From Bacillus sp. (in: firmicutes) (GTDB lineage: Bacteria > Bacillota > Bacilli > Bacillales > JACDOC01), in assembly GCA_017656295.1 (NCBI GenBank), contig JACDOC010000012.1:1-64000 (forward strand): DNA of 64,000 bases, in the 5' to 3' direction. Position 1 is the stretch's first letter, and every line of letters starts with the position of its first letter. Of the stretch, positions 60,031-64,000 are shown piece by piece. The notes beneath the pieces are model-generated. The model saw nothing but the letters and a program-made list of their open reading frames with translations. It was not told where the DNA came from and ran no database searches. The position numbers were made by a program, and so were the translations under genes.

Positions 60031-61436
60031 TAAATGAGAAACATCGCTGCAATCGTTGTCACTATTAATCCAATCGTTACAGGAAGAAGATTGCGGCGCG
60101 CTAGCTCAAACGGATCGACACCGCAAATCGCTGCTGCTGGAATAAGAGCCCAAGGAACAAGTGTCCCGCCGCCGACCCAAATAGCTGCAATCTGTCCTAA
60201 TGCTGTTAACGTCGCTGTACCTGTTCCAATGGCTGTTGCGAACAGTTTGGCGATGGAACCGGCTAAAGAAATCCCTGAAAATCCAGACCCGTCTAAACCA
60301 GTAATTGCCCCAACTCCTGCTAAAGTAACTGCCCCGATTTCTTTGTTTAATGGAACAACGTGAGCAAGCGCTACTCCTAAATCATTGACCATCCCTTGTG
60401 ATGTTTTAGGCAAATACTCTCCGATAATTTTTATAAAACCTGTGTCCCCTAAGTAGAAAAAGGCGGCGATTGGAATAACGGGGCCAAACACTTTGAATCC
60501 AAATTGGAAACCTTCAATTAAATAGTTAGTCGTTTCTTCGAGACCTTTATTTTTATGAGCCAAAAGAGAAATCATAATTAGAATAAAAATGGAGGTCCCA
60601 CCGATTAATGCGGTCGCATCTCCGCCTTGCAAATTTAAATAAGACATCGCAACAACATCAAGAATAAATAACAATGGAATGATGAAAGCAAGCCATTTTT
60701 TGGCTGTTTCAGATAATAGATGAGACGGGATGTTTGAGCTATTTACGGATCTGTTGGAAATTGTCAGCTTGTTCATTTCCATTGATATCTTTCCTCGCTT
60801 CATATCCCTCCGTAAAAGGATAAAGGCTACAGTAACTGTAACAATTCCCATGATAAAAACGAGAGGAACGCTGGCGGAAACAACTTGGGAAACAGGGAGA
60901 CCTGCTGCATCTGCCGTTAATTTTGGAGCAGCTTGAATAACGAAATCGCCCGATAATGCGATACCGTGACCAAATAAATTCATTGCCATTGCTATGCCTA
61001 TTGCTGGTAGGCCAACACGAAGTGCAACAGGCAATAATACGGCGCCCATTAGCGCCACGGCTGGTGAAGGCCAGAAAAACCAAGAAATAACCATCATAAG
61101 TACTCCAATCGTCCAGTACGCTAATGTTGGTGTACGAATGAGTTTGGCAAAGGGTGAAATCATGACATCGTTAATTCCTGTAACAGTTAATGTTTTGCTC
61201 ATTGCAACGATGATGGAAATAACAAGGATAGTTGGCAGTAGTTCGGTAATAGCGAAAATAAAACTATTAAATACTCCACTAATCGAGGCGCTTACTGAAT
61301 GTGTAGCTGTAAACGCTAACAAAAAAATCCCAGCAATACAAATTAGCGATGTATCTCTACGCATAATCATAAAGCCGATAATTAGCAAGATAAAGGCTAC
61401 GTAGAGCCAATGCAATGCTGTTAGTTCAATACCCAT
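60030..61436 (-). CDS. Putative multi-pass ion/organic anion permease
   Basis: A 468-residue integral membrane protein with about twelve spans. Repeated halves contain SPAVALMGAVLLPVALRVGLPAIGIAMAMNLFGHGIALSGD (near 125) and GLDGSGFSGISLAGSIAKLFATAIGTGTATLTALGQIAAIWVGGG (near 390), reminiscent of the ion-transporter superfamily of dicarboxylate, gluconate and Na+/H+ carriers. I cannot name the substrate. GGGGAGG precedes the ATG. It is flanked by 61-bp direct repeats and abuts a group II intron end, suggesting the locus has been rearranged. Confidence 0.75.
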   Translation of the reverse strand: MGIELTALHWLYVAFILLIIGFMIMRRDTSLICIAGIFLLAFTATHSVSASISGVFNSFIFAITELLPTILVISIIVAMSKTLTVTGINDVMISPFAKLIRTPTLAYWTIGVLMMVISWFFWPSPAVALMGAVLLPVALRVGLPAIGIAMAMNLFGHGIALSGDFVIQAAPKLTADAAGLPVSQVVSASVPLVFIMGIVTVTVAFILLRRDMKRGKISMEMNKLTISNRSVNSSNIPSHLLSETAKKWLAFIIPLLFILDVVAMSYLNLQGGDATALIGGTSIFILIMISLLAHKNKGLEETTNYLIEGFQFGFKVFGPVIPIAAFFYLGDTGFIKIIGEYLPKTSQGMVNDLGVALAHVVPLNKEIGAVTLAGVGAITGLDGSGFSGISLAGSIAKLFATAIGTGTATLTALGQIAAIWVGGGTLVPWALIPAAAICGVDPFELARRNLLPVTIGLIVTTIAAMFLI

Positions 61437-61868
61437 ACATTTTTCCTCCCCAATCTATATCAACAATCGGAAAAACATGATGATTACCTAACTGATGTAA
61501 TACAGAATATGAAGGGAAAAATAAGTTGTGAAAGTATATGTCAAGCTTTTTTAGCAGACTTGTGGAGAGGTGTAGAAGAAAGATTGATTTCCTCAGTAAT
61601 GATTGCAAAAAGAAAAATGCTGTTCTTTTTAGGACGGCATTTGACAATTCATCTTCATATTATTGAGGAATGATATAAGTTGTAACATAGGAAGGGCGAG
61701 GGAAAATCGTTTCTTTTGTTCAATTCCTTCTTGTGTAACTCGTTTTTGATCGCTTATTCGTAAGCCTTTGACTTCTACCGATCTATGAACCTCTTTCACC
61801 TACACTTCGCTTAGAGGTGGGAGACTTCTCGGTGAACTTGTTAATTCATAATTAATCAACCATAGTAT
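61437..61868. other. Intergenic region with stem-loop, no gene
   Basis: No supported gene; a 73-codon minus frame overlapping the permease start lacks a start signal. A stem ACCTCT/AGAGGT near 61789-61818, with CACCT and AGGTGGGAG around it, followed by ACTTCTCGGTGAAC, looks like a decayed mobile-element end. An IS200/IS605-type origin is only a suspicion. Confidence 0.4.
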
Positions 61869-61930
61869 TGGATGAAGTTTCTAATTCAAGCTCGTGTTTC
61901 CCATAGCATTTTCCCTTGAAATCCACTAGT
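61869..61930 (+). repeat. 61-bp direct repeat, copy B
   Basis: The counterpart of 59830-59890. It ends only 25 bp before the YkgJ-type gene start and so forms part of that leader. Confidence 0.85.
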
Positions 61931-61955
61931 ATTAATAATGGAAAGAGGGATTATG

Positions 61956-62702
61956 ATGAGCAAATTTAAATCGTTTGAAGAAATGAAACAAATATGTGAA
62001 GAGATCAATGCTTCGCACATTCCGGATGGTTCACGATTTGACGAAGCCATTGACGATATATTGTCCGATGAGGAGTCAACAGCGGATGAAGTGGTAGCTA
62101 ATGCATACCGTCATTTGCTTCAAACCGTCGATGCAGAAATCGAAACAATTGAAGGAAAAATGAAGTTGTCGCCTACGTGCCGAAAAGGGTGCGCGCATTG
62201 CTGTTACTTCCCGATTATCGTCACTCGTCTTGAGGCGAAACTCATTTGGGAGACGATGAAACAAACGATGGGAGAAGAAGCGGCGCGTCAAAAAATAACA
62301 ACTTATGTAGAAAACTATAAAGATAAACTTTCGGAAATTACGTCACTCGATTTTCGAACGGACGCTGATTTTAAGTATAAATACATTTCTGCTCAAATCC
62401 CGTGTCCGTTGTTAGATACGGAAACGAATACATGTGTGGCGTATGACGTGCGTCCCATTCCGTGTCGGACGTACTTAAATTATGCCAATCCACAAGTGTG
62501 TGCAGATGATCTTGTTCCGAAAGAGCCGTTTAGTTATGAATTTTTATATCGCTACTACATGGACGGCTTACACGAGGTCATTGAAGCACTGTTATACGGC
62601 GGAGAAGAAGTGTCGTTCAATTATCCATTTGATTTAATGGAATACGATTATTTACCGAACTTTTTACAAGAAGAACTAAAAAATGAACAGCCCGAACCGT
62701 AA
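61956..62702 (+). CDS. YkgJ-family cysteine-cluster protein
   Basis: A 248-residue cytoplasmic protein with the YkgJ (UPF0153) zinc/iron-chelating pattern: CRKGCAHCCYFPIIVTRLEA near 75, PCPLLDTETNTCVAYDVRPIPCRTY near 145 and a further Cys near 170. The cysteines probably hold Zn or an Fe-S cluster. Function is unknown. Three in-frame ATGs exist; GAGGG spacing favours 61956 over 61953 and 61938. It ends at a shared terminator. Confidence 0.85.
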   Translation: MSKFKSFEEMKQICEEINASHIPDGSRFDEAIDDILSDEESTADEVVANAYRHLLQTVDAEIETIEGKMKLSPTCRKGCAHCCYFPIIVTRLEAKLIWETMKQTMGEEAARQKITTYVENYKDKLSEITSLDFRTDADFKYKYISAQIPCPLLDTETNTCVAYDVRPIPCRTYLNYANPQVCADDLVPKEPFSYEFLYRYYMDGLHEVIEALLYGGEEVSFNYPFDLMEYDYLPNFLQEELKNEQPEP

Positions 62703-62724
62703 GCGAACGGTCGGGCTGTTTTCA
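62686..62724. terminator. Bidirectional terminator between YkgJ-type and MFS genes
   Basis: AACAGCCCGAACCGT and ACGGTCGGGCTGTT form a 14-bp stem with one bulge, a short loop, and TTTTC on the plus side; T-rich sequence also follows on the minus side. It overlaps the 3' ends of both genes. Confidence 0.9.
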
Positions 62725-64000
62725 TAAATTGATATTGGATGGAACTGGTTGACTTTGTCTCTTTTCAAATCGTTGGAACATGACGTAATATAAAACCGCG
62801 CTCAGAACGGACAATAACGCTAACAATAGAAACGTTCCCTCATATCCAAGCCAAAGCGAAACCGGAATAGAAAGGGGAGCAATGGTCCGCCCGAACGTAA
62901 ACCGCAAGCTCGCAGCGGCAAAATATTGACCGCGCATATGCTCCGGTGCCAATTTGGAAATAAAGTTTTGTTGAATCCCAGCTGTCATTAACTCACCGAA
63001 CGTAAAGAGAGCCATCGCAAAAATGAATCCCCACATGGTCGATAACTGGCCAAACAACCAGATCGCTACTGCATAGACAAGAGCCGAGGAAATAAATACG
63101 TTTTTCTCTTTATATTTAGACATCCATTTCGTCATCACAACCGTAAACAACGCGACTAACAAGCCGTTTTCAGATAAAAGGAACCCAAAAACTTGTTCTT
63201 TCATTAGCGTGAAGCTCCAGCCGTTTATGGAAAATAACGTTGCTTGCTCTAATGTGTCTTTAGTATAAACCGGAATTAATAAGTCCAATTGCATAAACGT
63301 TTGCGCGACGAGTACGCCAGCGAGAATAAACAGTAAAAATGTTTTGTCGGTAAAAATGACCCGATAATCGGAAAACTGTCGAGTCAAAACTCCTACCCAT
63401 GTTTGTCGTTCCTCTTTGTCCATCGTGCGTTTTGGAGCGGTTTCCCGCGTCCATTTGTACAGTAAAAAGGAAAGAACGAAACTCATTGCCATGGCAAATA
63501 AAAGAAGCTCAAAGCGGTAATGGACGTAAAAAATGCCACCTAAAATCGGCCCGAAGACAACAGCGATATTGATGGACGTATAAAATACCGCAAACACTTC
63601 GCTACGATGCTTTTCATCTACGACATCGGCGACCATCGCTTGGCTCGCTGGCCAGTAAAACGACCCGAACACCCCTAATAAAGCAAAACAGAGATACGAT
63701 AGGAGCGCCGACTCGAGCCAAGTCGAGTTGACCATAGCAAAAATGAAAAAGACAATACCATTCGCAAAAGAGGATAAAACCATCATCCGCTTTCGGCCAA
63801 ATCGGTCCGCAAAATGACCGCCCATTAAGTTAGCAAACACGCCAAGAAGCTGAGACATAATAAGTAAAAGTCCAGCGGTTGTTTTTCCAAACGCTTCGGT
63901 AAAATAAATCGTTAAAAAGGGAAAGAACATCCAAAACGTGACGTTCATCATAAATTCCCCAAACAATCGCACCTTTAAGTTTCGATCCCAATTTCGTATG
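62722..64000 (-). CDS. MFS transporter, start beyond the window edge
   Basis: At least 425 residues of a twelve-helix major facilitator. The loop 2-3 signature GGHFADRFGRKRMMV and the paralogous second-half loops are clear, in the style of Bacillus multidrug exporters. A GTG at 63972 has been read as a start, but the frame stays open to base 64000 and encodes IRNWDRNLK just upstream of RLFGEFMMNVTFWMFFPF, which looks like native N-terminal sequence. The true start therefore lies to the right of the window. Confidence 0.88.
   Translation of the reverse strand, partial: IRNWDRNLKVRLFGEFMMNVTFWMFFPFLTIYFTEAFGKTTAGLLLIMSQLLGVFANLMGGHFADRFGRKRMMVLSSFANGIVFFIFAMVNSTWLESALLSYLCFALLGVFGSFYWPASQAMVADVVDEKHRSEVFAVFYTSINIAVVFGPILGGIFYVHYRFELLLFAMAMSFVLSFLLYKWTRETAPKRTMDKEERQTWVGVLTRQFSDYRVIFTDKTFLLFILAGVLVAQTFMQLDLLIPVYTKDTLEQATLFSINGWSFTLMKEQVFGFLLSENGLLVALFTVVMTKWMSKYKEKNVFISSALVYAVAIWLFGQLSTMWGFIFAMALFTFGELMTAGIQQNFISKLAPEHMRGQYFAAASLRFTFGRTIAPLSIPVSLWLGYEGTFLLLALLSVLSAVLYYVMFQRFEKRQSQPVPSNINL

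Overview
The window reads as chromosome of a low-to-medium GC, Gram-positive, spore-former-type member of the Bacillaceae. Supporting signs are strong AAGGAGG-type ribosome binding sites, frequent GTG/TTG starts, hutPHUIG with its HutP attenuator, a LiaIHFSR-type cell-envelope stress operon, a nitric oxide synthase oxygenase, HemAT, an MreBH-like protein, a preQ1 riboswitch before queF and BirA operators before bioB and bioY. The species cannot be fixed from the sequence alone. No rRNA, tRNA, plasmid or complete phage genes were seen.

Layout. 0-10 kb: metabolic genes (D-serine ammonia-lyase, GNAT, LigB-type dioxygenase, a solitary ribD), an MFS exporter, a K+/H+ antiporter and an orphan tyrosine recombinase. 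10-20 kb: a SpeD-SpeE fusion, a pseudouridine catabolic operon whose kinase carries a DNA-binding domain, a thioredoxin-like protein, an AgcS symporter, an ISL3 remnant, an HD-GYP gene followed by a 32-residue secreted-type peptide, and a PAS kinase. 20-31 kb: bioB, a large sensor kinase, a RAYT transposase amid its REP palindromes, bioY and the lia operon. 31-40 kb: a maltodextrin module (neopullulanase, binding protein, two permeases, GH31 glucosidase, LacI regulator; no ATPase, so a shared MsmX-type ATPase is likely). 40-50 kb: a secreted repeat protein, folate-ligase-like and ATP-grasp genes, queF, nos, MreBH, and a BMP lipoprotein paired with a chemoreceptor. 50-56 kb: the hut operon. 56-64 kb: a His-rich protein, YetF-like protein, HemAT, a permease beside a group II intron 3' end, a YkgJ-type protein and an MFS gene cut by the window edge.

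What stands out. Five intergenic arrays (about 51-366, 2894-3039, 4021-4118, 41333-41622, 46053-46190) have unrelated sequences yet share a 21-bp period; two of them show a 41/42-bp dimer built from 21-bp halves. A second system is the RAYT/REP set, in which REP palindromes also encode the C-terminal ends of two proteins. Other good candidates are the HD-GYP plus peptide pair, the self-contained kinase-regulator psuK with twin palindromic operators, and a group II intron domain V-VI with intact branch-point geometry but no remaining intron body.
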